Shown here one piece after another: positions 1 to 9,028 of a stretch of 64,000 bases of DNA (positions are counted from its first letter, which is position 1; every line of letters starts with the position of its first letter). The position numbers and the translations under genes were made by a program. The DNA comes from Tahibacter aquaticus. Lineage in GTDB: Bacteria > Pseudomonadota > Gammaproteobacteria > Xanthomonadales > Rhodanobacteraceae. Under the pieces are notes generated by a model, which worked only from the letters and a program-made list of their open reading frames with translations, made no database searches and was not told the DNA's origin. The stretch lies in the NCBI RefSeq assembly GCF_004363655.1, contig NZ_SNZH01000001.1, forward strand, positions 582,451 to 646,450, given 5' to 3'.

Positions 1-1305
1 ACCTACGTCGGCAACCGGTTCAACGGCCAGTGGAGCAGCGCCGCCGGCGGCGCGGCCGATGCGGCCAACAATACGGAAGTGGTCTACCTGCCGCCTGGCA
101 CAAGCGGATCGATCACGGTGAATGTCACCGGCACGAACATCGCGGGCGACGGCGTGCCGGGCAATGCTGACACGACCGACCAGGATTTCGCCCTCGTCTG
201 CAACAACTGCAGCCAGAACCCCGATTTCTTCCTGCTGTCCGCACAACCGGTACAGCAGGCCTGCGGCCTGCAGGCGGCATCGTGGCCGCTGGAAGTCGGC
301 ACGGTCAGCGGCTATACCGGCACCGTGGCGCTGAGCGCGACGACGACGCCGGCCGGCACCACGCCGGCATTCAGCGTCGCGTCGGGTACTGCGCCATTCA
401 CCAGCGCGTTTACCCTGACACCGGCCTCCCCGCTGGCCGCCGGCAACTATGCCATCGTGCTGCAGGGTCAGGATTCGACCCATGCGAACACCGGCAACCT
501 CACCCTGCGCTACAGCCCCGCCGCCCCCGCCGCGACGACGCTCACCGCGCCGGCCGACGACGCGACGAATGTGGCCGTCCTGCCAACGCTGAGCTGGGGC
601 GCCGTGGCCGGCGCCGTCGAATACATTGTGGAAATCGACGACGATGCGAACTTCGGCAGCATCGACCGCAGCGCAACCGTGACCGGCACCAGCTATACGC
701 CGGCGGCGCTGACGGGATCGACCGAGTATTTCTGGCGCGTGCGCGCCCGGAACTGGTGCGGCAACGGCGTCGACTCCGCCACGTTCTCGTTCAAGACCCT
801 GCCGCTCTTCTGCGCCACGCCCGGCGTGCCCATCCCGGACGACAACCCGGACGGCGTCGCGCTCACGATCACGCTGCCGCCGCTGGGCAATCTCGCCGAT
901 CTCGATCTGGCCTTCTCGACCAACCACACCTGGACCGGAGACCTGTCGCTCACGCTCAGCAAGGGTGCGACGACGGCCACGCTGATGGACCGTCCGGGCG
1001 AACCGGACAGCAGCCCTGCCGGCTGCTCGGGCAGAAACGCGAACGTCGTGTTCGACGACGAAGGCGCCGACGGCAGCATCGAAGCAGGCTGCGCCAACCG
1101 CGATCCGGCTTATACCCCGGCCGGCGGGCACTTCACGCCGGACCAGCCGCTGGCCGCATTCGACGGCAGCGAGGCCGGTGGAACCTGGACCGTGCTGATC
1201 ACCGACGCGGTCGGAGAGGACACCGGCACCGTACAGTCGCTGTGCCTGCTGCCGACCCTGCAGCCGCCTGCACCGGACGCGATCTTCAAGAACAGCTTCG
1301 AGTAA
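1..1305 (+). CDS. Secreted multidomain protein, 3' part (likely S8 peptidase tail: FN3 + P-domain)
   Basis: The reading frame is open from the first base, so the 5' end lies outside the window. The visible 434 residues begin with a region rich in Thr, Gly and Asn that resembles the domain after the catalytic core of large secreted subtilases. A fibronectin type III-like domain follows (about residues 175-265, SWGAVAGAVEYIVEIDD to WRVRARNWCGNG). Next is a proprotein convertase P-domain-like beta-sandwich with the typical TWTGDLSLTL and GTWTVLITD segments. The protein ends DAIFKNSFE, a tail shared with the two S8 peptidases further along. No catalytic residues are in the visible part, so assignment as a peptidase is inference from the C-terminal architecture. 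It converges with maiA. Confidence 0.7.
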   Translation, partial: TYVGNRFNGQWSSAAGGAADAANNTEVVYLPPGTSGSITVNVTGTNIAGDGVPGNADTTDQDFALVCNNCSQNPDFFLLSAQPVQQACGLQAASWPLEVGTVSGYTGTVALSATTTPAGTTPAFSVASGTAPFTSAFTLTPASPLAAGNYAIVLQGQDSTHANTGNLTLRYSPAAPAATTLTAPADDATNVAVLPTLSWGAVAGAVEYIVEIDDDANFGSIDRSATVTGTSYTPAALTGSTEYFWRVRARNWCGNGVDSATFSFKTLPLFCATPGVPIPDDNPDGVALTITLPPLGNLADLDLAFSTNHTWTGDLSLTLSKGATTATLMDRPGEPDSSPAGCSGRNANVVFDDEGADGSIEAGCANRDPAYTPAGGHFTPDQPLAAFDGSEAGGTWTVLITDAVGEDTGTVQSLCLLPTLQPPAPDAIFKNSFE

Positions 1306-1321
1306 CAACCGCCGGGCAACA

Positions 1322-1349
1322 CGACGGGAAGCCGCACGGCTTCCCGTCG
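1322..1349. terminator. Convergent-gene hairpin without U-tract
   Basis: A perfect 12-bp stem (1322-1333 pairing with 1338-1349, arm CGACGGGAAGCC) with a 4-nt loop lies between the convergent stops at 1305 and 1368. No T-run follows on either strand, so bidirectional termination is inferred from position and stem strength only. Confidence 0.5.
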
Positions 1350-1367
1350 CCGCGAAACAGGCGGTCG

Positions 1368-2030
1368 CTACGGGGCGTCCGGCTGGTTTTCCGGCCGCGC
1401 CCGCTCGAACGCCGGCAGCTTGAGACATTCCGTCTCGATCCGCGCGATGGTCGGAAACTCCGCCAGGTCCACGCCCCAGCGCCGCGCGTTATATACCTGT
1501 GGAACAAGGCAAACATCCGCAAGACTGGGATCGTCGCCTTCGCAGAACTGGCCGGTGGCCGGATTTTCCGCCAGCAGCGACTCGAACGCCTCGAAGCCTT
1601 CGCGTATCCAGTGGCGCGACCAGCGCTCGCGCTCCACCGAGGGCGTGTTGAACTCGCGCTCCAGATACTGCAGCACGCGCAGGTTGCCGATCGGATGGAT
1701 ATCGCAGACGACGATCTGGGCCAGGCCACGCACACGGGCGCGGTCGCGCGCGGTCGGCGGCAGCAGCTTGGTTTCGCCGTCGTAGGATTCGTCCAGGTAT
1801 TCGATGATGGCCATGGACTGGCGGATCACGCGGCCGCCGTCGAGCAGGGTCGGCACCAGTTCCTGCGGATTGAGCTGGGCATAGTCGGCCGAATGCTGCT
1901 CGCCGCCGTTGCCGGCCAGGTTCACCGGCAGGATTTCGTAGGGCAGCCCCTTCAGATTGAGCGCAATGCGTACCCGGTACGCAGCGCTGGAGCGCCAATA
2001 GCTGTAAAGCCGCAAGCCTTCCGCCGACAT
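1368..2030 (-). CDS. maiA: Maleylacetoacetate isomerase (zeta-class glutathione transferase)
   Basis: This 220-residue protein of the GST fold should isomerise 4-maleylacetoacetate to 4-fumarylacetoacetate with glutathione in the cytosol, the third step of homogentisate breakdown. The N-terminal thioredoxin-like domain carries the zeta-class active-site region YSYWRSSAAYRVRIALNLKG; the cysteine of the animal SSC motif is alanine here. The glutathione-site signature (QELVPTLL, then QSMAIIEYLDE) and the all-alpha C-terminal domain follow. The start at 2030 is preferred over an in-frame ATG at 2036 because GGAGG then sits 7 nt upstream; from 2036 there would be no spacing. It is the last gene of hppD-hmgA-fah-maiA, separated from fah by a 319-bp repeat-bearing gap. 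Confidence 0.93.
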   Translation of the reverse strand: MSAEGLRLYSYWRSSAAYRVRIALNLKGLPYEILPVNLAGNGGEQHSADYAQLNPQELVPTLLDGGRVIRQSMAIIEYLDESYDGETKLLPPTARDRARVRGLAQIVVCDIHPIGNLRVLQYLEREFNTPSVERERWSRHWIREGFEAFESLLAENPATGQFCEGDDPSLADVCLVPQVYNARRWGVDLAEFPTIARIETECLKLPAFERARPENQPDAP

Positions 2031-2127
2031 GGACATCCCTCCCTGACACGCGGACCGGCCATGGGCGCCGGCACGGCCCGAATCTACTCCCTTGCCGCAA
2101 CGGCGCCAATCGGCTGCCGATGGCGGG

Positions 2128-2260
2128 TCGCCGATGAGCGCAAGTGCGCCGAATGTGCGTTTTCGCCGCCGGGCTTGCGTCCGGCGAGATACCAATGCGC
2201 TTTTGTACGCTGGCGGCCAGGCCGTGCGGCGCAATTCGCTGCGCTCATCGGCGCCCTACG
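2128..2260. repeat. Dispersed palindromic repeat, locus A (inverted pair)
   Basis: Bases 2226-2260 hold the core GCAATTCGCTGCGCTCATCG followed by GCGCCCTACG. A degenerate inverted copy (GCCGATGAGCGCAAG) is at 2130-2144. The same core recurs near 40514, 45620/45684 and 62145/62211. It occupies the maiA-fah gap; nothing coding is seen between 2031 and 2349. Confidence 0.75.
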
Positions 2261-2318
2261 TGCTTGGGCGCCCTACGTGCCTGGGCGCCGGGCGTGTTTC
2301 GGCGCCGGGCGTTCTTTG
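2251..2318. repeat. Four tandem 17-bp units (minisatellite)
   Basis: Four consecutive 17-bp units lie at 2251-2267, 2268-2284, 2285-2301 and 2302-2318. Units 1 and 2 read GCGCCCTACGTGCYTGG; units 3 and 4 begin GCGCCGGGCGT. The first unit starts inside the tail of the dispersed repeat at 2226-2260, as if the array grew from its end. It lies 31 bp past the stop of fah within the operon. Confidence 0.85.
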
Positions 2319-2349
2319 GCAGCCTGCGTTTTCCGCGATGCAGGCAGCT

Positions 2350-3354
2350 TCAGTTCTGCGCCTGCATCACCTGCTCGATCGCGCCGAAGATGCTGTTGCC
2401 GGCGCGGTCGAACATTTCGATGCGGATGCGATCGCCGAACTGCATGAACGGCGTGGCCGGCTTGCCGTCGCGCAAGGTTTCCACCACGCGCTGCTCGGCC
2501 AGGCAGGAAGCGCCGGTGCTGGTGTCCTGGTTGGCGATGGTGCCGGAGCCGACGATGGTGCCGGCGCTCAGCGGCCGCGTCTTGGCTGCATGCGCAATCA
2601 ACTGGGCAAAATTGAACTGCATGTCGACGCCGGCTTCCGGCGCACCGAACCAGTTGCCGTTCAGATGCGTGGTCAGGGCCAGGTGCACCTTGCTGTCCTG
2701 CCAGGCGTCGCCGAGTTCGTCCGGCGTGACGAACACCGGCGACAGCGCCGAACGCGGCTTGGACTGCAGAAAACCGAAGCCCTTGGCCAGTTCGTCCGGA
2801 ATCAGGTTGCGCAGGCTCACGTCGTTGACCAGTCCGACCAGCTGGATGTGCTCGGCCGCCACGGCCGGCGTCACCGCCATGGCCACGTCGTCGGTGATCA
2901 CCACGATCTCGGCTTCCAGGTCGATGCCATAGGCTTCGCTGGGCACGATCACTGGGTCGCGCGGGCCGTAGAAGCCGGCGCTGGTGGCCTGGTACATCAG
3001 CGGATCGACATAGAACGAGGCCGGCACTTCCGCATTGCGCGCCTTTCGCACTCTTTCCACATGTGGCAGATAGGCGCTGCCGTCGACGAATTCGTAGGCG
3101 CGCGGCAGCGGCGAGGCCAGGCGCGCGACGTCCAGCGCGAAAGCGCCGTCGAGCTGGTCCACGCGGCCGGCTTGGACAGCCTGGTTGAGCTGTTCCGACA
3201 GCGCATTCAGGCGCGGCGCCAGCGTGCTCCATTCTTCCAGTGCACGCTGCAGCGTCGGCGCGACCGCCGTGGCCTTGAGCGCATGCGACAGATCGCGGCT
3301 GACGACGATCAGCGTGCCGTCGCGGCCGCCTTCCTTGAGACTGGCTAACTTCAT
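2350..3354 (-). CDS. Fumarylacetoacetate hydrolase family protein (fumarylacetoacetase)
   Basis: The 334-residue protein should cleave fumarylacetoacetate to fumarate and acetoacetate, the last step of tyrosine/homogentisate catabolism. It has the FAH fold with metal ligands recognisable as E147 and E149 (GIDLEAEIVV) and D178 (LVNDVSLRN). The later signature GTIVGSGTIANQD covers the substrate pocket. About 330 residues is usual for the bacterial class; the eukaryotic enzyme is about 420. The start is the ATG at 3354, 38 nt after the stop of hmgA, which fits one transcript. Function is strongly supported by the neighbours hmgA and maiA. Confidence 0.92.
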   Translation of the reverse strand: MKLASLKEGGRDGTLIVVSRDLSHALKATAVAPTLQRALEEWSTLAPRLNALSEQLNQAVQAGRVDQLDGAFALDVARLASPLPRAYEFVDGSAYLPHVERVRKARNAEVPASFYVDPLMYQATSAGFYGPRDPVIVPSEAYGIDLEAEIVVITDDVAMAVTPAVAAEHIQLVGLVNDVSLRNLIPDELAKGFGFLQSKPRSALSPVFVTPDELGDAWQDSKVHLALTTHLNGNWFGAPEAGVDMQFNFAQLIAHAAKTRPLSAGTIVGSGTIANQDTSTGASCLAEQRVVETLRDGKPATPFMQFGDRIRIEMFDRAGNSIFGAIEQVMQAQN

Positions 3355-3392
3355 GGGATGACTCCGGATAAAGGGACGCCGACCGCAGCCGC

Positions 3393-4682
3393 TCAGGGCT
3401 TGGCCGGATCGAAAAGCTTGCGCAGGCCTTGCCAGCATTCGTGGTAATCCTGCTGCAGCTGCGGCAGGGCCAGCGCCTGGGCAGTCGGGCAGATCACCGC
3501 GCGCGCCTCGAACATGAAGGCCATGGTGGCGACGATATGATCGGGCTTGCTCACGTCGGCATTGCTGGCCTTGTCGAAGCTCGCCGCATCCGGGCCGTGC
3601 CCGCTCATGCAGTTGTGCAGGCTGGCGCCGCCCGGCGCAAAACCGCCGGCCTTGGCATCGTAGACGCCGTGGATCAGGCCCATGAACTCGCTGGCGATAT
3701 TGCGGTGGAACCAGGGCGGCCGGAAGGTATCTTCGGCCACCAGCCAGCGCGGTGGAAAAATCACGAAATCCATATTGCCCACACCGGGCGTGTCGCTGGG
3801 CGAGGTCAGCACCAGGAAGATGGACGGGTCCGGGTGGTCGTAGCTGATCGAACCGATGGTGTTGAAACGGCGCAGATCGTATTTGTACGGCACATGGTTG
3901 CCGTGCCAGGCGACCACATCCAGCGGCGAGTGGCCGATAGCCGCCCGCCACAGGCCGCCCTGGAACTTGGCAATCAGTTCGAACTCGCCGTCGCGGTCTT
4001 CGTACGCCGCTTCCGGCGCAAGGAAATCGCGCGGATTGGCCAGGCCGTTGGAACCGATCGGGCCGAGGTCGGGCAGGCGCAGGTGCGCGCCGAAGTTTTC
4101 GCAGACATAGCCGCGCGCCTCGCCGTCGGGCAGATCGACACGGAAGCGCACGCCGCGGGGAATCAGCGCGATTTCCTGCGGCTCCAGCTGCAGCACACCG
4201 AATTCGGTCGCGATATGCAGGCGGCCCTGCTGCGGCACGATCAGCAGTTCGCCGTCGGCGCTGTAGAAATAGCGCCCCTGCATGGAGCGGTTGGCCGCGT
4301 ACAGATGAATGCCCAGGCCGGTCATGGCCGCGGCGGAACCGTTGCCCGCATAGGACACCAGGCCGTCGACGAAATCGGTGGCAGCCGCGGGCAGCGGCAG
4401 CGGATCCCAGCGCAGCTGGTTCGGCGTCGCCGGCGCCTCGTCGAAGCGATCGTGGAAACGTGTGCTCGCATACGGCGCGAACGGCTGGTGCATCGCCGAC
4501 GGCCGCAGGCGGTACAGCCAGCTGCGCCGGTTCGCATGCCGTGGCGCGGTGAAGGCCGTACCGGAAATCTGTTCCGCATACAGGCCGTAGGGCACGCGCT
4601 GGGGCGAATTGCGCCCGGCCGGCAATGCGCCGGGCAGCGCCTCGCTGGCGTGTTCGTTGCCGAAGCCGGATAGGTAGTTCAA
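3393..4682 (-). CDS. hmgA: Homogentisate 1,2-dioxygenase
   Basis: This 429-residue non-haem iron(II) enzyme opens the ring of homogentisate with O2 to give 4-maleylacetoacetate. The hallmark N-terminus YLSGFGNEH is present. The iron triad is H326 (PPWFHRN), E332 (ASEFMG) and H362 (SGHGPD), with the same 6- and 30-residue spacing as in the human enzyme (H335, E341, H371). The start codon is TTG at 4682, with AGGAAG about 9 nt upstream on the minus strand. It follows hppD by 98 nt; this gap holds a GC-rich inverted repeat (4749-4770). Length is normal for the family. Confidence 0.97.
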   Translation of the reverse strand: MNYLSGFGNEHASEALPGALPAGRNSPQRVPYGLYAEQISGTAFTAPRHANRRSWLYRLRPSAMHQPFAPYASTRFHDRFDEAPATPNQLRWDPLPLPAAATDFVDGLVSYAGNGSAAAMTGLGIHLYAANRSMQGRYFYSADGELLIVPQQGRLHIATEFGVLQLEPQEIALIPRGVRFRVDLPDGEARGYVCENFGAHLRLPDLGPIGSNGLANPRDFLAPEAAYEDRDGEFELIAKFQGGLWRAAIGHSPLDVVAWHGNHVPYKYDLRRFNTIGSISYDHPDPSIFLVLTSPSDTPGVGNMDFVIFPPRWLVAEDTFRPPWFHRNIASEFMGLIHGVYDAKAGGFAPGGASLHNCMSGHGPDAASFDKASNADVSKPDHIVATMAFMFEARAVICPTAQALALPQLQQDYHECWQGLRKLFDPAKP

Positions 4683-4748
4683 GGCGGTATCTTCCTGAAA
4701 CGGGCGAAGCGCGCGGCCGCGCCGCGCACCGGTGCAAAGCGACGAACA

Positions 4749-4770
4749 GGCCGGCGCCGTGGCGCCGGCC
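4749..4770. repeat. Inverted repeat between hppD and hmgA
   Basis: Arms GGCCGGCGCC (4749-4758) and GGCGCCGGCC (4761-4770) lie 11 nt past the hppD stop. It could form an mRNA hairpin that stabilises the hppD end or reduces readthrough into hmgA. There is no T-run. Confidence 0.4.
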
Positions 4771-4780
4771 CGACCGGCGA

Positions 4781-5866
4781 TTACAGCACGCCGCGGCGCA
4801 TCTGGTCGCGTTCTATCGATTCGAACAAAGCCTGGAAATTGCCTTCGCCGAAGCCTTCATTGCCCTTGCGCTGGATGATCTCGAAGAAGATCGGCCCGAT
4901 CGCATTCTGGGTGAAGATCTGCAGCAGCTTGCGCTGCTTGGTCTCCAGATCGGCATCGATGAGGATCTTATTGCGCGCCAGCCGCGGCACGTCTTCGCCG
5001 TGGTTGGGCACGCGCAGGTCGATCACCTCGAAATAGCTGTCGGGCGTGTCGAGGAACGCCACCCCGGCCGCGCGCATGGCTTCCACGGTTTCGTAGATGT
5101 TGTCGGTGAAGCAGGCAATGTGCTGGATGCCTTCGCCGTGGTACTGGTCGAGGTATTCGTTGATCTGGCTTTTCGGATCGGACGACTCGTTGAGCGGAAT
5201 GCGCACCACGCCGTCGGGCGCGGTCATCGCCTTGGACACCAGGCCGGTCTTGGAACCCTTGATGTCGAAGTAGCGGATCTCGCGGAAATTGAACAGGCGT
5301 TCGTAGTAGTCCGACCACTTCTGCATATTGCCAAAGTACAGATTGTGGGTCAGGTGATCGATGAAGGTGAGGCCGAAGCCGGCCGGTTCCTGCTCGGCGC
5401 CGGGGATGGGCTCGAAGTCGGCATAGACCGTGCCCTTGTCGCCGTAGCGGTCGACCAGGTACAGCATGCAGTCGCCGATGCCCTTGATGACCGGCGTATC
5501 CACTGCGCGGCTATCGGCCTTGTGGTCGATGAAGCTGCCGCCGTTGGCGACGGCCTGCTCGGCCACCCAGCTGGCAGGCTTCTGCACGCGGATGGCGAAA
5601 CCGCAGGCGCTGGGACCGTGGGCCTGGGCGAAGTCAGCGGCAAACGTGCCGGGCTCTTCGTTGACGAGGAAATTCACGCCGCCCTGGCGGTAGCGGGTCA
5701 GGGCGCGGCTCTTGTGGCGGGACACGGCGGTAAAGCCCATGCGCCGGAACAGATCGTGCAGCAGCTGACCATCGGCGGCGGCGAATTCGACGAATTCGAA
5801 ACCGTCGATACCCATGGGATTTTCGAACTGGGTCGGCTGCATGCCGAGATTGGGCTGGGCGCTCAT
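4781..5866 (-). CDS. hppD: 4-hydroxyphenylpyruvate dioxygenase
   Basis: The 361-residue Fe(II) enzyme of the VOC fold converts 4-hydroxyphenylpyruvate to homogentisate with decarboxylation and side-chain migration. The three iron ligands of the catalytic C-terminal barrel are visible as H171 ([12 protein letters not shown]), H249 ([11 protein letters not shown]) and E329 ([11 protein letters not shown]). The C-terminal helix (residues 338-356) that gates the active site is complete. The ATG at 5866 is chosen because AGGAG lies 6 nt upstream; longer frames to 5962 run through the promoter region. First gene of the homogentisate operon, transcribed from a promoter overlapped by a MarR-type operator (5907-5935). 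Confidence 0.97.
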   Translation of the reverse strand: MSAQPNLGMQPTQFENPMGIDGFEFVEFAAADGQLLHDLFRRMGFTAVSRHKSRALTRYRQGGVNFLVNEEPGTFAADFAQAHGPSACGFAIRVQKPASWVAEQAVANGGSFIDHKADSRAVDTPVIKGIGDCMLYLVDRYGDKGTVYADFEPIPGAEQEPAGFGLTFIDHLTHNLYFGNMQKWSDYYERLFNFREIRYFDIKGSKTGLVSKAMTAPDGVVRIPLNESSDPKSQINEYLDQYHGEGIQHIACFTDNIYETVEAMRAAGVAFLDTPDSYFEVIDLRVPNHGEDVPRLARNKILIDADLETKQRKLLQIFTQNAIGPIFFEIIQRKGNEGFGEGNFQALFESIERDQMRRGVL

Positions 5867-5906
5867 GGCTGGCTCCTGGGCAAAGGCTTGCATCGGTGAG
5901 GCCGCC

Positions 5907-5935
5907 GTTATAGTTTCAACTGAAACCATTTGCAA
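5907..5935 (-). promoter_or_regulatory. hppD promoter with MarR-type operator in its spacer
   Basis: Read on the minus strand there is TTGCAA (5930-5935), a 17-nt spacer, and TATAAC (5907-5912). The spacer contains the inverted repeat GTTTCA-AC-TGAAAC (5913-5926), a typical MarR-family operator shape. On the plus strand TATAGT (5909-5914) could serve as the -10 of marR with TTGCAT (5888-5893) upstream, so one operator may control both directions. Seen directly: the motifs and spacing. Inferred: that the adjacent MarR protein binds here. Confidence 0.7.
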
Positions 5936-5948
5936 GGGATACTGCCGC

Positions 5949-6410
5949 ATGGCCGGTAACACGCCGCTGGAACTGGAGAAATTCCTGCCCTACCGCCTGT
6001 CGGTACTGTCCAACACGGTCAGCCAGGCGATTGCGCGCGAATACGAAGACCGCTTCCAGCTGTCGATTACCGAATGGCGCGTCGTTGCCGTGCTCGGCCG
6101 TTACGACGGCCTGTCGGCGCGCGAGGTGGCCGAGCGTACCGCCATGGACAAGGTGGCGGTCAGCCGCGCCGTCGCCGAACTGATGAAAGACGGCCGCGTG
6201 CGCCGCGCGACGGCTGATCATGACAAGCGCCAGTCGGTGCTGAGCCTCACGGCCAAGGGGCGCAAGGTCTACAACGAGGTCGCGCCGCTGGCGCTGCAGC
6301 ACGAGCAGCGGCTGCTGGCGCATCTGGATGTCGAAGAGCAGCTGTGGCTGGGGCGCATCATCGAGAAGCTGCTGCTGGCGGAGAAGGCGCTGGGTGTGGA
6401 CCGCCCCTAG
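5949..6410 (+). CDS. MarR-family transcriptional regulator of the homogentisate operon
   Basis: The 153-residue protein has the MarR winged-helix layout: an N-terminal dimerisation helix, the HTH (LSAREVAERTAMDKVAVSRAVAEL), a wing with the DxR element DHDKRQSVL, and two C-terminal dimerisation helices. It is divergent from hppD, with 82 bp between starts that contain a MarR-like palindrome. A role as local repressor released by an aromatic intermediate is inferred from position; HpaR and other aromatic-catabolism MarR proteins behave this way. The ATG at 5949 is used because upstream codons would lie inside the operator and the hppD gene. Confidence 0.88.
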   Translation: MAGNTPLELEKFLPYRLSVLSNTVSQAIAREYEDRFQLSITEWRVVAVLGRYDGLSAREVAERTAMDKVAVSRAVAELMKDGRVRRATADHDKRQSVLSLTAKGRKVYNEVAPLALQHEQRLLAHLDVEEQLWLGRIIEKLLLAEKALGVDRP

Positions 6411-6557
6411 CGCCATAGAAATTTTGTAGGTTTATAAATAGTCCACCACTGCCGGGCGGCGCCGTCGCAATGCGGTGGGCAGCGACGCTGCCTGGCGCCG
6501 AATCCACTCCCATCGGTCCGATTGACAGCCCTGCCCGCTGCACGTCATACCGTGCGC

Positions 6558-8984
6558 ATGAGTCCGTGCAAATACCGCTTCGGCGATTTCCTGCTCGATC
6601 CGGCGCGGCGCGAGCTGTGGCAGGGCGAGACGCCGCTGCGCCTGCCGCCGAAGGCATTCGACTGCCTGGTGTACCTGGTCGAGCACCGCAACCGCGCAGT
6701 TGGTCGGGACGAACTGATTGCCGCGGTCTGGGGCCGCACCGAGGTCGACGACAATCTGCTCGACCAGGCCATGACGCGCCTGCGCCGGGTACTCGCCGAT
6801 ACCGACGAAGAACGCCGCCTGGTACGCACGGTGCCGCGCTTCGGCTATTCCTGGGCGGCACCGGTACAGGTGCTGGAAAGCGGCAGCGCGGAACCGGCCG
6901 AAACGGCCGCTGCAGCGGCCGTTTCGGACATTCCGCCGCCAGCCGCCGCCGAACCTGCCGGCGCCCCGCTGCCGCCCGCGCCGGGCACTGCACCCACACC
7001 CGCCACGGCGCCACGCTGGCCGCGCTGGCTGCTGCCCACCCTCGCCCTGCTCGCCATTGCGCTGCTGGCCTGGCTGTACCTGACGCAGTTGCGCCCGCGC
7101 GGCAATCCTGCAGCGAATACCGCCGCCAGCCTGGGCCTGGTGCTGCCGGTGCGCATCAAGGCCGAGCCGGCCTATGCCTGGGCGCGGCTGGGCGTGATGG
7201 ACCTGGTCGCCGAGCGCCTGCGCGCTGCCGGCCAGGCCACGGTACCCAGCGACAACGTGGTCGCGCTGGCACGCCAGTTCGGCAACGACACACCGGCACC
7301 GGCGCTGCTGCGCGAGCTGGCCCAGTCCACCTCGGCCGCCCTGGTGATCGAATCCGAGGCCGAGTTTTCCGCCGGCTACTGGCGCGTGTCGCTCAGCACG
7401 GTCTACGGCCGCGAACCGGCCCTGCGCGCCGAAGGCGAATCACAGGATCTGATGGACGCCGCGCGCGCCGCGGCGGATCGCCTGGCCTCCCTGCTCGGTT
7501 ATGAGCCGCTGCCGGAAAACGATTTGCTCGGCCCGCGCGAACGCGCCCTGTCCGGCGTGCTGCGCCAGGCCGATGCCGCCGTGCTGGCCGACCAGATCGA
7601 CAGCGCGCGCGCGCTGTTGCAAACCCTCGACGCCGAACAGGGCCAGCGCCCCGAAGTGCGCTTCCGCCTGGCCTACCTGGATTTCCGCGCCGGCAAGCTG
7701 GATGCGGCCCAGGCCGGCTTCGATGCGCTGCTGGCGCAACTGTCGCCGGCCGACGACCCCATCCTGCGCGCCCGCGTGCTCAACGCCCTGGGCAATATCG
7801 CCTTCCGCCGCGACGACTATGCCGCGGTGGAACAGCGCAGCGACGAAGTGATCGCCCTGCTCGGCAATGGCCGGCCCAACCTCGAACTCGGCCGCGCCCT
7901 GACCGGCCGGGCCAATGCGCGCAGCGCCGCACAGCGGTTCGACGAAGCCTTGCCCGATCTGGCGCGCGCGCGCGTGGTGCTGGAAAGCGTCGGCGATCGC
8001 CTGGGCCTGGCCCGCGTCGACGCCAACCTCGGCATTCTGGATGCGCGCCGCGACCGCTTTGCCGAGGCACTGCCGCTGCTCGATGCCGCGGCGCGGCGGC
8101 TGGCGGTGTTCCACGACCTCACCAACGAAATGTTCGCCCGTGTCGCCGCCGGCCTGGGCCGCCTCAGCCTGTTGCAGCCGGCCGCCGCACTGGCCGACGA
8201 GCAGCGCCTGGGCGAACTGCTGCAGCGCGAACCGAATCCGCAATGGCGCCGCTATATCCAGCTGGCACGCAGCGAAATCCTCGCGGCAAACGGCCAGAAC
8301 GCTGCCGCCGATGCGCTGTTGCAGGAAGCACTGGCCGATGCGCGCGCGGCGCACGACGAGGCCTTGCTCGGCTCGGCCCGCGTCATCGGCGTGCGGCGCG
8401 CGGTGACCGCCGGCCGCTTCGAACAGGCCGAACGCGAGGCGACGGCCTTGCTGCAGAGTCGCTGGGCCGCCGAAACGCCGCGCGAACAGGCTGCCCTGTG
8501 GCTGAACCTGGCCCGCGCCCAGGTCGCGCTCAAACGCTACGACGCCGCGCGCGCCACCGCGCAGCAGGCGCACGTCTGGGCCGCGGCCGATACGGCCCCC
8601 GTGGCGCAGCTGTTCGCCCAGCTGATCGAGGCCGAGACCCAGGCACCGACCGACCACGCCGCGGCGACGGCCGCCTTCGATGCCGCCCTGCGCGCCGCAG
8701 AAGCCGGCCGCGTGCCGGAAGACCTGCTCGCCGTGAGCGACGTCTACGCCCGCTGGCTGATCGAGATCGACCGGGCCGGCCAGGCCGGCGTGGTCGCCGC
8801 GCGCAGTGCCGCCTGGGCCGACAGCGTGTTCGAGGCCGCCCTGCTGCAGGCGCGGGTGTATCGCGCGCTGAAAGAGCCGGCGCCCTGGCGCGCGGCCATC
8901 CTGCGCGCGCGCCACCTGGCGGCCGAGCGACCCATCCCGGCCGAACTGGATGCGCTGCCGCCCGCCGGCGACACCCCGCGCTGA
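6558..8984 (+). CDS. Winged-helix regulator with membrane anchor and TPR-like periplasmic domain (CadC/ToxR-like)
   Basis: The 808-residue protein starts with an OmpR/PhoB-type winged helix (about residues 5-105, YRFGDFLLDPARRELW to VRTVPRFGYSW). A Pro/Ala-rich linker follows, then one transmembrane segment (about 155-178, WLLPTLALLAIALLAWLYL). The long C-terminal part is rich in Ala, Leu and Arg helices repeating like TPRs. This is the architecture of membrane-bound regulators that sense outside the cytoplasm. The ATG at 6558 is preferred over a TTG at 6522; neither has a good Shine-Dalgarno. A perfect 30-bp palindrome lies inside the linker codons. It sits directly upstream of the S8 peptidases, which may be its targets, but nothing in the sequence proves that. 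Confidence 0.82.
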   Translation: MSPCKYRFGDFLLDPARRELWQGETPLRLPPKAFDCLVYLVEHRNRAVGRDELIAAVWGRTEVDDNLLDQAMTRLRRVLADTDEERRLVRTVPRFGYSWAAPVQVLESGSAEPAETAAAAAVSDIPPPAAAEPAGAPLPPAPGTAPTPATAPRWPRWLLPTLALLAIALLAWLYLTQLRPRGNPAANTAASLGLVLPVRIKAEPAYAWARLGVMDLVAERLRAAGQATVPSDNVVALARQFGNDTPAPALLRELAQSTSAALVIESEAEFSAGYWRVSLSTVYGREPALRAEGESQDLMDAARAAADRLASLLGYEPLPENDLLGPRERALSGVLRQADAAVLADQIDSARALLQTLDAEQGQRPEVRFRLAYLDFRAGKLDAAQAGFDALLAQLSPADDPILRARVLNALGNIAFRRDDYAAVEQRSDEVIALLGNGRPNLELGRALTGRANARSAAQRFDEALPDLARARVVLESVGDRLGLARVDANLGILDARRDRFAEALPLLDAAARRLAVFHDLTNEMFARVAAGLGRLSLLQPAAALADEQRLGELLQREPNPQWRRYIQLARSEILAANGQNAAADALLQEALADARAAHDEALLGSARVIGVRRAVTAGRFEQAEREATALLQSRWAAETPREQAALWLNLARAQVALKRYDAARATAQQAHVWAAADTAPVAQLFAQLIEAETQAPTDHAAATAAFDAALRAAEAGRVPEDLLAVSDVYARWLIEIDRAGQAGVVAARSAAWADSVFEAALLQARVYRALKEPAPWRAAILRARHLAAERPIPAELDALPPAGDTPR
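6898..6927. repeat. Perfect 30-bp palindrome inside the regulator gene
   Basis: Each base from 6898 to 6912 pairs with its mirror in 6913-6927 (half-site CCGAAACGGCCGCTG), centred on CTGCAG. It codes for the Ala-rich linker between the DNA-binding domain and the membrane segment. In RNA it would form a stem of about 13 bp; in DNA it is a candidate dimer-binding or cruciform site. Confidence 0.9.
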
Positions 8985-9028
8985 GCCGAAGGGCGCACGC
9001 AAACCATTGAAGCGCCGGGTGTTCAGGA

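Noticed and set aside
2251-2318. Tandem 17-bp units as a CRISPR array
   Set aside because: The units are directly abutting without spacers and no cas gene is near.
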